Shown: positions 33,085 through 45,499, numbered from the stretch's first letter. The stretch is 64,000 bases of DNA from Malus domestica (GCF_042453785.1 NC_091664.1:1479001-1543000); one strand, 5' to 3'. Notes: a model not told the origin generated them from the sequence alone. Numbers and translations are program-made.

Positions 33085-33299
33085 TTCCTAATCGACTACT
33101 GGGTAAATCTCTGAACCTCTGTGTGAAGTTTTAGCTGGGATTAAATGAAAATTTGGGAGAATTTCACCTCTGGGTGGTCCTTGTTATTTCCAGAAACTGG
33201 TGAACTATACCGAAGTAAACTTGACGACCCCGACTTCACATTCTTCAACGCGTCCAAGAAGGCCATTGATATACGATTCCTCTCATCTCTCTCTTGTGT

Positions 33300-34330
33300 T
33301 TAAGCAAGGATTTGGCTCCATTTTAACGCTCTCTCCTGTTTTTCTTCTGTTAGTTTTCAATTCTTAGAATTCTTTGTGATTTTCGTGTACGGAAAACTAA
33401 TCTCCATAGCTAGGCTAGGAGAGAAACCTACACTATAACTATGTACTTTTATTATTTTGATTTTATTTTTGATTTTATTTTGGATTTTCAATGTCAAATT
33501 TATATTGTGGAATTTCTTGTTTAATCTATTTTTGGAATGATGAATATTAGTTAGAGTAAATTGTAGTTATGATTCTTTAACTTTAACTCAATTGAAGCAA
33601 TGGTCCCTCAACTAAAAATTCATTACCATTGGTCCCTCAACTCATCAAAACGTGCAGCTATGGTCCCTCAACTAAAAATTCATTACTATTGGTCCCTTAA
33701 CTTTAATTCAACTGGAGAAATTGTCCCTTAACTTTAACCAAATTGTAGCAATGGTCATTCCAACATAACTCGTTTTGACAAAATTTTGACGTAGTTGAAG
33801 AAAAGGACCATAATTACACACTTTGATGAGTTGAGGGACCCTAATTGTATAAATGGTCATTCCAACATAACTTATTTTGACAAAATTTTGACGAAATTGA
33901 TGAAAATGACTATAGCTACACATTTTGATAAGTTGAGGGACCAATGGTAATGGATTTTTAGTTGAAGGACCATTACTCCAATTTGATTAAAATAGAAGGG
34001 CTATTGCTACAATTTACTCTATTAGTTATGATCCATAAGATCAACTTTTTTTTTTTTTTTTTTTTTGTGTTGTTTTGCTTCAACATTCATGCTTTTGGTG
34101 AACTATATAAATTGATTGATTGATATGATTTTGGATGTTCGATTTAATCACCAAAAGGTTTTATACGAGAAAACTTAAATGTCATATCTTCTGATTGAGA
34201 ACGCACCTTGTTTGATTATCAGTTGAGTTATAAAAATGAATCGAAATAGTGGAATTGCATAATTGTATATAGGTGGAACCCCAATGCTTTAATGCTACTT
34301 GGAGCATATGGTATCTACAAAACAAGATCC
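33300..34330 (-). pseudogene. Orphan RFL 5' flank without its gene
   Basis: GCAAGGATTTGGCTCCATTT and what follows match the 5' flanks of copies a, c and d (for example 22920-24030 and 48045-49000), including an expanded fold-back repeat at 33545-34022. The coding part expected at its left is absent; instead the hAT MITE region is there. So one RFL gene of the array was deleted and left its promoter side. Confidence 0.65.
33545..34022. repeat. Expanded fold-back repeat
   Basis: It holds the same GGTCCCTCAACTAAAAATTC arms as 23640-23853 but with internal tandem copies of CATTCCAACATAACT...TTTTGACAAAATTTTGACG. The same longer form is at 44088-44525 and 48440-48910. Confidence 0.7.
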
Positions 34331-34526
34331 TGTTATACCATCTTCAGTTAATGGAATAGAATTCCATCTTGCTAAGCATTTAAAAGGCCACAGAAATGTT
34401 TCCACAGGATGAGTCAACCGAATGTTTGCAGATTGTATAAAACATCATATAGCTGGTTGTGTTTAAGGTACATCAACAATGCCAACAATTAGGATACAAC
34501 TATATATATGTTGGACAATTTGAGCA

Positions 34527-36382
34527 TTACCCTGCTAATCCAACATGGCTTTTACGACGAAAACGCCCCAAAGTTCGTTGCATTTCCAGATCAGGCATCA
34601 ATCCTATTTGGATCATTTCTTTAACAAGCCTCAAAGCTTCACCGATTCTGTTAACGTTTATATAGCCGTTGACCAAGGTTTTATAGGAAGCAATATCAGG
34701 CGCATAACCCATAATCACCATTAAGTTCAACACCACCTTCGCCTTATCCATTCTGCCCTGCAAACAATGTTCACTAACCAGCATACTGCAAGTTATTGTG
34801 CTGAGTTTCATACCGTATTCAATTGTTGCCTCAAATATTTTGTGAGTCTCTTCTGTCATCCCACCTTTGTAGATAGCATCCAAAAGTATTACCAAAGTAA
34901 CGGTATCAGGCAAGAGTCCCCGGCCTACCATATCATCAAACAACCTTGTGGCTTCTTCCCATTGAGCTGTACGGCACATGCCATTGATTAAACTGTTGTA
35001 AGTGATAACATCTGGGGCAACACCTTCATCCAGCATTCTATTAAACACCCTTGTAGCTTCTTCCCATTGAGCTGTACGGCACAATCCATTAATTAAGGAG
35101 TTGTAAGTCACAACATCAGGCTTTTCCCCTCTATGGATCATTTCTTCCACAAGATTCAGTGCCTCTGCTGTCTTCCCTTCCTTGCATAAAGCATCCAGTA
35201 CAGAATTATATGTAACAATATCAGGCAAGGCTCCATAACCAATCATGGTTTTAAATAAACTCATAACTTCCTCCCAGTTACCAGACTTGCATGAAGTAGA
35301 AATCAAGCAATTAAAAGTGACAACATCAGGCTTTATGCCTCTCATTGTCATCTTTTCAAATAGAGCAAGCGCTTCTTGAATTCTTTCTTCCTTGCAAAGA
35401 CCGCTGATAAGAACATTATATGTGTATACATTGGGTGAAATTCCACTGTTAAGCATGCAAATCAAGAAGCTCTTGGCTTTTTCCAACCTCCCCAATTGGC
35501 ACAATGCATAAATTAGAGCGGTGTAGGTTAAAACATCTGGCTTGACTCCTTGATCTTCCATTGCTTCCAAAAGAGAGAGCACTTCTTCCCAGCGACTCGT
35601 GTTGCATAACCCATGAATCAATGTGTTATAATTGAAAACATTCGGTACAACACTTTTGCTGATCATATCTCGAAATAGGGTCAAGGCCTCGTCTATTCGT
35701 CTTTCTTTACAGAGGCTATCAATGATTGGATTGTAGCATTCTTGGTTGGGCTTGAACCTTCCATCTTCCCACATCTTCATTAGTATCTCTAGTGCCTTAG
35801 AAGTTTTCCCAGCCTTGCATAACCCATTGATCATGGTAGCATAAGTGATTTCATTGCCTCGTCCCAGGAACTGTACTTGCAAAGTCCGTGAAGTAAAATA
35901 CTTATAGAATGAGCATCGGGTTGAAGACCATATTTAAGGGTAGTTGCTAAAACAGAGAAACCCAAGTCCACCCGGTTCAGACGGCACAAGCAATTCAGAA
36001 AAATATTCATTGTACAGACATCAGGTCGGAATTGAGCGCAACCCATCAACTGTTTACACATAGAAACCACAGCAGAATACTCCTTCATCTTGGAGAGTGC
36101 CCCAAACAAACAATTGAAAGTCCAAATAGAGGGCAAGGGTTTGGTTTGAATCATGGAATCGAAGTAACCCAATGCTTCATCTTTCCCAATTTTTCCATAT
36201 TTGCATCGAGTTTGGATCAAATTGTCCGATTCCAAATGTGTTTGTTTAAATCTAACTGTACTAGTAGCATTAGCATTACCAGCAGCGGAATGAAATCCAT
36301 CTTTTTTGTGCAGAAAGGTAAAAATGAATGAAGGAGTACCTGTTGAGTTAGGAAGTCTCGTGGTTATCACCTTTATCTTCAT
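34527..36382 (-). pseudogene. RFL P-class PPR gene broken by a 43-bp deletion (copy b)
   Basis: The N-terminal part (ATG 36382, MKIKVITTRLPNSTG) has a mitochondrial-type leader and the first PPR motifs up to CKYSSWDEAMK, then goes out of frame. The second part (35855 down to 34527) resumes at NEITYATMINGLCKAGKTSK and keeps about 11 further PPR motifs and the normal C-terminus (MPDLEMQRTLGRFRRKSH). Alignment by eye with the copies at 40088 and 46195 shows 43 bases missing between GAGGCAAT and GAAATCAC, at about 35854. Everything else looks intact, so the break is probably recent. Translation from the normal start would give only about 183 residues. Confidence 0.88.
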
Positions 36383-36573
36383 CTTCCACAGATTCAGCCC
36401 AGTTCATGAAATCCCATGAATTTCAATCCTTCTCTGGAATCAAGCTGCAATTGAAAAGAAACTGACTTCAATTGGTTCTTGTTTCAAACCCTAATTCTGT
36501 ATTCCGAAAAACACTACCCTTATGCTCATGACATAAAATATGCAACATGTATTTACAGAGTGTTATAATCTAT

Positions 36574-37442
36574 GGATGCGTTTGTTGCACCGGATTATCT
36601 TGAACTGGACTAGCTTCATGAACTAAACTGGACTGGCTTAGACTAGACTAAACTGGACTGACTTAGTGAAGCGTTTAGTGCAGTGTCAGACTAATAAGCA
36701 GGATAACTATTAAATTTAGATACTATATTATTTAATCTCTATTTAATAATATTTTATTATTAATCTATCATTTTACTTGTTTCTATAAACAATCTAATGG
36801 CCAGTATTTTTTTTCCAAGCATATCACTGGCCCATTCCTCTTTCCTCTGGTACTCTATCCCTCCCTTCTCCCTCTTTTTATCTGGTTCACCATTTTTCTA
36901 GAGTTCTCTTCCACTCTCCGTATACATCTCTCTATTTTCCACCACCCATCTCGCTCCCATCCCCTCTTTTCCACCATCCACTCTCTCCCTAACCTCTCCC
37001 TTTTTTCCTTATGCAGAGGATTCATCAGAGCTCACCACCCAACGCCTCCTCTGATTTTCTCAGAAAATCTCGGGATTTTTTGGTGATTTTGCGTTTTTGT
37101 TTTGAATTTGTTCGGGAGATTCGTCTGCATGTGCTTTTGGGGGAATTTTAGATGTTGGATTTTGAGATTTAGGCAGTGGGTGGGGGTGGTTTTCAGATCT
37201 ACACAGGGAGTAAAGGAGCAGGAGTTGCAGACGACAAGGTGTGCAAACGATGTTGGAGACGGGATTAGCAATCCCATGGTTTTTGGGGGGTCTCACTAGG
37301 ACGACTTAGTGAAGCTCATAGTCGGAACGAGTCTGACTTAATCCCATTTAAGTTTAGTCCAGCTTGCACCAAACACGGGATTAGTAGTCTTAGCAAAGTA
37401 GTCCAATCCAGTGAACTTTAACGAGGGCAAACAAACACGCCC
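36574..37442. mobile_element. PIF/Harbinger-related non-autonomous element
   Basis: Ends GGATGCGTTTGTTGCACCGG and (reverse complement) GGGCGTGTTTGTTTGCCC match the ends of the full element at 57381-63237. So do the internal stretches ACTGGACTGGCTTAGACTAG, AGTGAAGCGTTTAGTGCAGT and, at the right, TTAATCCCATTTAAGTTTAG. Flanked by TAT on both sides. It has no transposase. The related flank at about 31884 shows the unoccupied site. Confidence 0.85.
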
Positions 37443-37659
37443 TATATATCTATATAGGACTAAAAAGGTGAAGTTTTGGTTGCCACAAAAAAAAAAAAAG
37501 GTGAAGCTTTTAAAAAGTTCTTAAATACCGCTCTATTTTTTTTATTTTTTTAAGGAATACAACTTAATTAAAAAGAAAAAAAACTATAAAAATACAAAAT
37601 AAAACTATCTCATGCACATGAGTAAGTGGCCATTTATCACGCAGGTGAAAATATGTGGT

Positions 37660-37860
37660 GTCATTGCATGACGACGTGAGTTTGAATCTTGTCGGGGGCT
37701 AATCTATCTTCCCGGAACTTATTTTCAACACGCCCCCTCATGTATGACGAATTTTGAAGCCTAACACTTTGACAACACAATGGAAGTGACGTGGAGCACG
37801 TGTGACCATTTGGCTTCACATGTGGGACAACTTGCTCTGATACTATATATATTCGTCTTT
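37660..37860 (-). mobile_element. LTR-element scrap with primer-site-like motif
   Basis: Read on the minus strand, AGTATCAGAGCAAGTTGTCC is close to the Met-tRNA primer binding site plus the following internal sequence. Nothing coding. Confidence 0.3.
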
Positions 37861-38670
37861 GGTAGTAGTGGAGGTATTGATAGTAGTGGTGGAATGAGAA
37901 TCCTCGCCAGACTCTCTTTGTGAAGATCTCAGGGATTCTCAAATCACATCCGTTCATCGTACTTCGTGCGGTCAAAAATCATTGTAATTTTTATTATTTA
38001 AAATTGAATATAAACAACACTTGACAAAAACTGGTTGTACGATGTACGATAAACGAATGTGATTGGAGGATTCCCAGGATCCTCACAAAGAAGATCTAGC
38101 GAGGATCGTTTCTTGTAGTGTTGACAAACGACATCAGAGGTGGTAGTAATGGTGGGATTTAGGTGGTGACAACAACGAAGTAATGGTGGTCATTGCCCTA
38201 TACTTTGTTGTTTTTTTTTCGACAGAAAAAAAAAAGTACAGGGCAATGACGACATAGTGGTGCCAGCGGCGATGACTATGATGGTGGCAAATAATGGTTG
38301 TGTTAACAATGGTTGTGAAAATGGTGGTTGAGAGGTGGTGGGGATGATGGTGGTAGAGAATGTGGAGGTGGTGGAGGCCGTGGTGATGGTAATGGGTTGA
38401 AGAATGTGATGATGCTGGTGAAAGGTGGTGGTGGTGGCCCCAATGGTGAAACGGTGGAGGTAGTTATAGCATAGTGACATACATGATTTTATAGTGTATC
38501 TTTTTATTTTCTATTATTTGGGAAACTATTTTTGAAAAACAAAGAAAACATCTATTTCATGTTTTATAGAACTTTGGCTAAACAGTATTTTATGAGTTTT
38601 TTGTTTTTTGAGTTTATTTTCACAAAATAGTTTGTCAAACGCATTTTCACCCGCTTTTGTATTTGCAAAA
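37861..38670. repeat. Dispersed GGTGGT-rich repeat, copy 2
   Basis: Matches 19900-20470 in order: TGGTGGGATTTAGGTGGTGA, AACAATGGTTGTGAAAATGG, AGCATAGTGACATACATGAT, ACAAAATAGTTTG(C/T)CAAACG. It carries small inserts relative to copy 1. Confidence 0.65.
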
Positions 38671-39735
38671 TGAATCCTTATTTTGCAAAACGTTAACGAA
38701 CATGTCCTTTTTTTTTGTTATGATACAACAATGAATGAGAGTTTTTTTGTTCTATTAAAATGACTAAAAGAATTACACCTAATCAAAGGAATAGAATCTT
38801 ACCATCATAAATGTGAAAAAAAAGAGCTAGATGTAAAACAACTCTTCTTGAAGAAATTTTTTAAAGTGCCTGATATTAAAGCAAGCACTCCACATGTCAT
38901 AAACAAGTGGAGGGACACGATAAAAGTACAAGAAAACCTAAAAGATGAATACATGCAAAAAGTTGTCAAACAAAAAAAAAAAAAAAAACAGACAAGGTTA
39001 TGACAATAAAAAAACCACCTAAGGGATAAACATGTAAGCATGAACACCCAAAAAAGAAATTTAAATGCAGTAATGGAAGAATGTGCAAGGGTGGACCATG
39101 TCAAACAACATAAGATGAGAGCAGTCTAAATTTGATAATTTCTAGCAACTGCATTTCCTTTCCGAAAAGTATGAGGTCGATGAAATTCCCAACATGTTTC
39201 AAGTGACCAAGGAGGCAAAAAAGAGTCCAATGAAAGAAAAGGTGAACAAGTGTCGGAAGCCAAACAACAAATAATCACACCAGATGAATCACTTGCAAGC
39301 TAGAGATACCATGTGTGTTTATCATTTTCCTAAGAACTAACAGTCTATTTGGATACGGTAAAAAAACACAGAATTTTAATTAATTTTGGAAATTTAAGAT
39401 GGGAAAGCAATTTTCCCTTGTATGAGAACTTGCCGCGAGAGAAAAGGAAAATTCCAAGGGGAAAAAACGTGGAAATCGAGGATGAAGCTTCCCGAGTTCA
39501 ATTTCCGTCTAAATAGATGTAATTTTCCAATTACAACTATGACGAGAATCGCAAATTCATGTGGAGTAAATCTTGAGCATACCAATTTTCACGATTAGGA
39601 CACCAAATTGGGATGATTGGGTGCCAAATTCCAAATACCGGAATCTTAATTATTGTAAATTGTAACTCCCGTCGTTTAGAATTCTATGAAAATTTAAAAA
39701 TTCATCATCCAAACATAGTGTAAAGGTTTAACTAG
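38671..39735. other. Spacer, no gene recognised
   Basis: Small ORFs up to about 99 codons on the minus strand have no recognisable domain and sit in AT-rich sequence. I see no RNA gene. Confidence 0.4.
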
Positions 39736-39829
39736 TTCAGTTGTAAATATCAATCAACGGTACCATGTATTTGTTCATTAGTGACATCCAAAAACTCACG
39801 CAAGCCACACTCACAAGGAGAAATATTCT

Positions 39830-39961
39830 GCAAAAAAAATTGCCTTCTAAACCAAAACGTCTACGTTGAATTTCCAGTTCAGGTATCAATACTTTTTCGA
39901 TCACTTCTTTATACAAGCCCCGTAGCTTCAATGGTTCTCTCCGATGTGCCGCCACGAGCAC
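39830..39961 (-). pseudogene. Old RFL PPR C-terminal relic
   Basis: The minus strand encodes a stretch like EPLKLRGLYKEVIEKVLIPE, followed by LEIQRRRFG. It is a diverged form of the LRLVKEMIQIGLMPDLEMQR end of the RFL copies. Isolated, it marks an older gene of the array. Confidence 0.6.
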
Positions 39962-40087
39962 TGATCTTCATCCAATCCAAAGTTTACCACAACTAACAAT
40001 ATTGCGTGGTCACTAGAAGTTAGAAACTAACGATAACTGAAGGCTTTTCATCCTTAATCTTCAAACCCTTGCAGAGGGACCTAACAA

Positions 40088-42303
40088 CTACCCTGCTAAT
40101 CCAATATGGCTTTTATGACGAAAACGCCCCAAAGTTAGTTGCATTTCCAGATCAGGCATCAATCCTATTTGGATCATTTCTTTAACAAGCCTCGAAGCTT
40201 CACCTATTCTGTTAACGTTTATATAGCCGTTGACCAAGGTTTTATAGGAAGCAATATCAGGCGCATAACCCATAGCTGCCGTTAAGTTCAAGACCACCTT
40301 CGCCTTATCCATTCTGCCCTGCAAACAATATTCACTAACCAGCATACTGCAAGTTATTGTGCTGAGTTTCATACCGTATTCAATTGTTGCCTCAAATATT
40401 TTGTGAGTCTCTTCCGTCATCCCACCTTTGCAGATAGCATCCAAAAGTATTACCAGAGTACCGGTATTAGGAAAGATTCCCCGGCCTACCAGTTCATCAA
40501 ACAGCCTTGTGGCTTCTTCCCATTGAGCTGTACGGCACATGCCATGGATTAAACTGTTGTAAGTGATAACATCAGGTGTCAGACCTCTTTGAGTCATTAA
40601 CTCTAACATACTGAGGGCTTCCTCGGTCCTCCCCTCCTTGCAAAGAGAACTTATCATATTATTATAGGTTATAACACTTGGGGCAATACCTTCATCCAGC
40701 ATTCTATTAAACCACCTTGTGGCTTCTCTCCATTGGCTGGTCCGGCACAATCCATTAATTAAGGAGCTGTAAGTCACAACATTAGGCTTTTCCCCCCTAC
40801 TGATCATTTCTTCCACAAGATTCAGTGCCTCTGTTGTCTTCCCTTCCTTGCATAAAGCATCCAGAACAGCACTGTATGTAACAATATCAGGCAAGACTCC
40901 ATAACCAATCATGGTTTTGAATAACCTCACACCTTCCTCCCAGTTACCAGACTTGCATGATGCAGAAATCAAGGAAGTAAAAGTGACAACATTAGGCTTT
41001 ATGCCTTTCGTTGTCATATTTTCCAACAGAGTAAGCGCTTCTTGAATTCTTTCTTCCTTGCAAAGAGTGCTGATAAGAATATTATATGTGTATACATCTG
41101 GTGAAATTCCATAACCAATCATGGTTTTGAATAAGCTCACACCTTCCTCCCAGTTACCAGACTTGCATGATGCAGAAATCAAGGAAGTAAAAGTGACAAC
41201 ATCAGGCTTTATGCCTTTCGTTGTCATATTTTCCAACAGAGTAAGCGCTTCTTGAATTCTTTCTTCCTTGCAAAGACTGCTGATAAGAATACTATATGTG
41301 TATACATCTGGTGAAATTCCACTGTTAAGCATGCAAATCAAGTAGCTCTTGGCCTTTTCCATCCTCCCCAATTGGCACAATGCATAAATTAGAGTGTTGT
41401 AGGTGACAACATTAGGCTTGACTCCTTGATCTACCATTCCTTCAAAAAGAGAGAGCATTTCTTCCCAGCGGCTCGTGTTGCATAACCCATGAATCAATGT
41501 GGTATAAGTGATAATACCCGGTACAACACTTTTGCTGATCATATCTCGAAATAGGGTCAAGGCGTCGTCTATTCGTCTTTCTTTACAAAGGCTATCCATA
41601 ATTGGATTGTAGCAATCTTGGTTGGGCTTCAATCTTCCATCTTCCCACATCTTCATTAGTATCTCGAGTGCCTTAGAAGTTTTCCCAGCTTTGCATAACC
41701 CATTAATTATTGTAGCATAAGTGATTTCATCGCATGTGTATCCCTTATCTTCTATTTCCTGGAAGAACTCCATTGCCTCGGCCAGAGAACTATTCTTGCA
41801 AAGTCCATGGAGCAAAGTATTTATAGAATGAGCATCGGGTTGAAGACCATACTTAAGGGTAATTGCTAAAACAGAGAAACCCAAATCCACCCGGTTTAGA
41901 CGACACGAGCAATTCAGAAAAATATTCATTGTGCAGACATTAGGTCGGAATTGAGCGCAACCATCAACTGTTTACACATAGAAACCACAGCAGAATACTC
42001 CTTCATCTTGGAGAGTGCCCCAAACAAACAATTGAAAGTCCAAATAGAGGGCAAGGGTTTTGTTTGAATCATGGAATCAAAGTAACTCAATGCTTCATCT
42101 GTCCTAAAATTTCCAGATTTGCATCGAGTTTGAATCAAATTCTCCAATTCCAAATGGGTTTGTTTAATTCTACCCGTACAAGCAGGATTAGCATTAACAG
42201 CGTCGGAATGAAATCCACTACTTGTATTCTGCAGAATGGTAAAAATGAAAGAAGGAAGATTACTTGGAGATGGAGGTCTTGTGGATATCCTCTTCATCTT
42301 CAT
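40088..42303 (-). pseudogene. RFL P-class PPR gene with a 1-bp frameshift (copy c)
   Basis: The start at 42303 gives 125 codons (MKMKRISTRPPSP leader, then first motifs). At about 41961 the other copies read GCGCAACCCATC and this one reads GCGCAACCATC: one C is missing, which throws the frame off after CKQLM. A 613-codon frame (40088-41929) then carries about 16 P-type PPR motifs and the normal C-terminal end (MPDLEMQLTLGRFRHKSH). Relative to the other copies it contains an in-frame 210-bp tandem duplication (two motifs) around 40933-41350. It is a pseudogene as sequenced, unless the missing base is an assembly error. Confidence 0.85.
40933..41352 (-). repeat. In-frame 210-bp duplication of two PPR motifs
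   Basis: CTTCCTCCCAGTTACCAGAC starts at about 40937 and again about 210 bases later at 41147, with only a few differences over the whole unit. Exactly 70 codons equals two 35-residue PPR motifs. Confidence 0.9.
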
Positions 42304-42390
42304 TTTTGCGACTGGCCGACTCCTGACAAATTCAGTTCACGTCAATTTTTTAGATGAATCTGACTTTAATTTCATTGCTCTTTTCAAACC

Positions 42391-42648
42391 CTAATCCCCT
42401 TTTCTGCTCTCAGAGGCCCAACGACACGTTTGCTTGTTGGTTGACAAAGATGCAGGTAATTGAATATGATAGGGATTAGCATGAACAGCATTGGAATGAA
42501 ATCCACTACTTGTATTCTGCAGACTGGTAAAAATGAAAGAAGGAAGATTACCTGGAGATGGAGGTCTTGTGGTTATCCTCTTCATCTTCATTTGAAAGCT
42601 CTCTCCTGTTTTTCTTGGGGTTCGAGGACGATTTTGGTATAAAGGCAA
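42391..42648 (-). pseudogene. RFL PPR 5' end relic
   Basis: The first about 58 codons (MPLYQNRPRTPRKTGESFQM and the leader up to SNAVHANP) match copies a and d, then the frame runs into unrelated sequence. It lies just upstream of copy c, whose own first 20 codons are missing. This suggests a recombination between a 5' end of type a/d and copy c. Confidence 0.75.
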
Positions 42649-42811
42649 GGATTTGGCTCCATTTGAGAGCTCTCTCCTGTTTTTCTTCTTAGTTTTCAGT
42701 GCTTAGAATTCTTTGTGATTTTTCTGCATAGCTAAGGTTAGGAGAGAAACCTACACTATAACTGTGTACTTTTATTATTTTGATTTTATTTCGGATTTTC
42801 ACCGTCAATTT

Positions 42812-43175
42812 TAGGGGTGGGTTCGGTTCAAATCGGTTCGGTTTTTTGTCAAAACCGAAACCGAACCGAAATTTCGGTTCGGTTCAATTTTTTTTCGGTT
42901 TTTTTCGGTTCGGTTTTTTTTCGGTTCGGTTTTTTCCGGTTCGGTTTCGGTTTTTTTTTTCAAAAAATGAAATAAATTGAAATCTTAAATTTTAACATAT
43001 CCAACACAATCATAACATAAATATTCCGACTAAACTTAAAGATAATGAAAATAAACATTTAAAGTTCAACTAGAATTATAACATAAAGATTTTTTTTTAA
43101 TATTTTGGGTTTAAAGTTTAACTGTAAATAGATTTCTTTTTAGACGATGATGATGGAGTACGACCTTATTCATTC

Positions 43176-43239
<64 letters not shown>

Positions 43240-43930
43240 TCTTCACTAGCAATAAGATAAACATTCTATAATATACTATTTATTTTGATTATTGTCTAGG
43301 TAACAATTTTTGATATTTTCTTTATCTTTATGGTCCGAATTTGTTTTATCCATATATGTGGTTACATAATATAATTTCTACATTCTGTGTTCAGCTTCTA
43401 CTGCCAGCAAATTTTGAAGAGGTGTTCATCAATGTTTTTGAATATATTGATATACTTTTCAAAATTGTTGAGCCACGGAAGCTACTATACTTGGCCATAG
43501 GTGAGAAAGTTTGAATTTTGTTTTTGATCTCGTAGTGTTTAATAAACTCATGAGACTTTTATACGCTGTTTGTTTTCCCTAATCATCTGCAATGCAATTG
43601 AGATATGTGTTCTTATATATGTGTTGCACTTAATGATATAAACTAGAAATATTGCATGTAATGGTATAAGTTCTAATTTTTATTGTAGATGGAGAAGCTG
43701 AGAAGACAATTTGAATTGGAAAGCAAACAAGTCCTACCAAAGCAGCAGTCCGAAGTATCATATTCTAATATAATAAATTCAAATAATTAAATAAATAAAA
43801 TTAAAAAAATATTAATTTAATTATATCGGTTCGGTTCGGTTCATTTTTTTCAATTCGGTTCGGTTTTTTCGGTTTCGGTTCGGTTCGGTTTTCGGTTTTT
43901 TCGATTTTCGGTTTTTTGAACCCACTCCTA
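42812..43930 (-). mobile_element. Non-autonomous hAT element, copy 2, inverted
   Basis: TAGGGGTGGGTTC to GAACCCACTCCTA, flanked by GTCAATTT on both sides (42804-42811 and 43931-43938). It is the reverse complement of 26413-27717 along its length, except for the nested MITE and microsatellite length. 1119 bp, no transposase. Confidence 0.9.
43174..43231. repeat. (CT)n microsatellite in hAT copy 2
   Basis: CT tract of about 29 units with one TTT interruption, equivalent to the GA tract in copy 1. Confidence 0.9.
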
Positions 43931-44087
43931 GTCAATTTTACATTGTGGATGTTCAGTTGAATTTTTTATTTAATCTAATTTCAGATTGATGAATATTAAT
44001 TATGATCAAACATTTTTTTTTTTTTTTATAGTTTTGTTTCAACATTTTTTTTATATTTTGTCGTCGTAGGTATAAACTATTATTAGA

Positions 44088-44525
44088 ATTTTAAGTAAAG
44101 TGTAGCAACGATCTCTTAACTTTAACTCAATTGGAACAATGGTCCCTCAACTAAAAATTCATTACCACTGATCCCTCAACTCATCAAAACATGCAGCTAT
44201 GTTCCATCAACTAAAAGTCTATTACTCTTGGTCCCTCAACTTTAACTCAATTGTAGCAGTGATTATTTCAACATAACTCATTTTGACAAAACTCTAACGA
44301 AGTTGACGAAAATGGTCATAGCTACATGTTTTGATGAGCTGATGGACCCTAATTGTAGCCATGGTCCTTCCAACATAATTCATTTTGACAAAATTCTGAA
44401 GTTAATGAAAATGACCATAGTTACACATTTTGATGAGTTGAGAGACCAATGATAATGAATTTTTAGTTGAGGGACCATCGCTCCAATTTGATTAAAGTTG
44501 AGAGACCATTGCGACAATTTACTCG
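44088..44525. repeat. Expanded fold-back repeat in flank of copy c
   Basis: Inverted GGTCCCTCAACT/AGTTGAGGGACC arms with internal repeats, same family as 33545-34022. Confidence 0.7.
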
Positions 44526-44996
44526 TATTTCTATAAGAAATCTAAAGGGCTTTATATAGTTCGAGTTCGAACATCCAAAATAGAGATTTAATCACCAAAA
44601 GCTTTTATATTGAGAAAACTTAATTGTCATATCTTCCGATTGAGAGAGCATGTTGTTTTGTATATCAGTTGAGTCATAAAAAATGAATCGAAATAGTGAA
44701 ATTCATATTGTATATGGGCGGAACCCCAATGCTTTAATGTTACGTTGAATATTTTTTCTAGAAGTTACATCATATTATGCACAATGTGGTTATTTGGATA
44801 TTCTTTTTCAAATGCTTTCTTTGTTGATTTGTCTTCCTCTTCTTGCCACTTGTGGGTACTTGTTCTAATGTTATTTGGAGCATATGGTATCTATGAAACA
44901 AGATCCGTTTTGAGGGTGCTAAGCTATGTATGGCTTACGCCAAGTCTAGGATTCTTATGTGTACTGAAGAATCCGTTCCTTTGGTTTTTTTTTGGG

Positions 44997-45150
44997 AGTT
45001 TTAACGAAAAGTCCACGGTACTGTTCACTTTAACGAAAAACCACATTTTTACACTAAAAAGTCAAACCTGATACTATTCACTTTACCCTTTATTTTGTCC
45101 TTATCGTTAAAACTCAAAGTTTTCAAGCCATTTTCATTAGTTTTTTTTTT
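44997..45150. mobile_element. MITE, TTTAACGAAAAG family
   Basis: GGGAGTTTTAACGAAAAGTC to CATTAGTTTTTTT, nearly the same as 63413-63564. It sits in a T tract, so its duplication cannot be read. Confidence 0.8.
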
Positions 45151-45239
45151 TTTTTTTTTCCTTCAGTCCCTTCAGCGTCAAGTGCTCCTAATTTTTTAAA
45201 TTTTAGGTGTTTCTCCTTTGTTGTCCACTGCCCCTTGTT

Positions 45240-45372
45240 TCCTCCCTGTTGTTTGGCAACCTCCTATGATCCGGTGGATCGAGGTAAATACTAATGCGTC
45301 ATTCAAGTCTACAGGCCATGCAGGATATGGTGGTGTATCGTGATTCTCAAGGTATTGGGTGCTTTTGTATTT
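45240..45372 (+). pseudogene. LINE RNase H fragment, first strand only
   Basis: Plus-strand reading gives PPMIRWIEVNTNASFKSTGH, followed by AGYGGV and a stop. This is the start of an RVT_3 RNase H domain with its first Asp replaced by Asn. It is a small relic. Confidence 0.45.
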
Positions 45373-45499
45373 GTCTTTTCCAACTTTATACGTAAAATAA
45401 TGTCAAGAGGAAAGCACATGGCAGGAACATATCATCGTTCATGTCTCATTCCAAAGTCAACTATTGATTGAAATTCTATTGAAACAATCATCTGGTTGG

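Noticed and set aside
38805..39104. 99-codon Phe/Cys-rich ORF
   Set aside because: Runs through an A/T tract with low-complexity residues; no domain.
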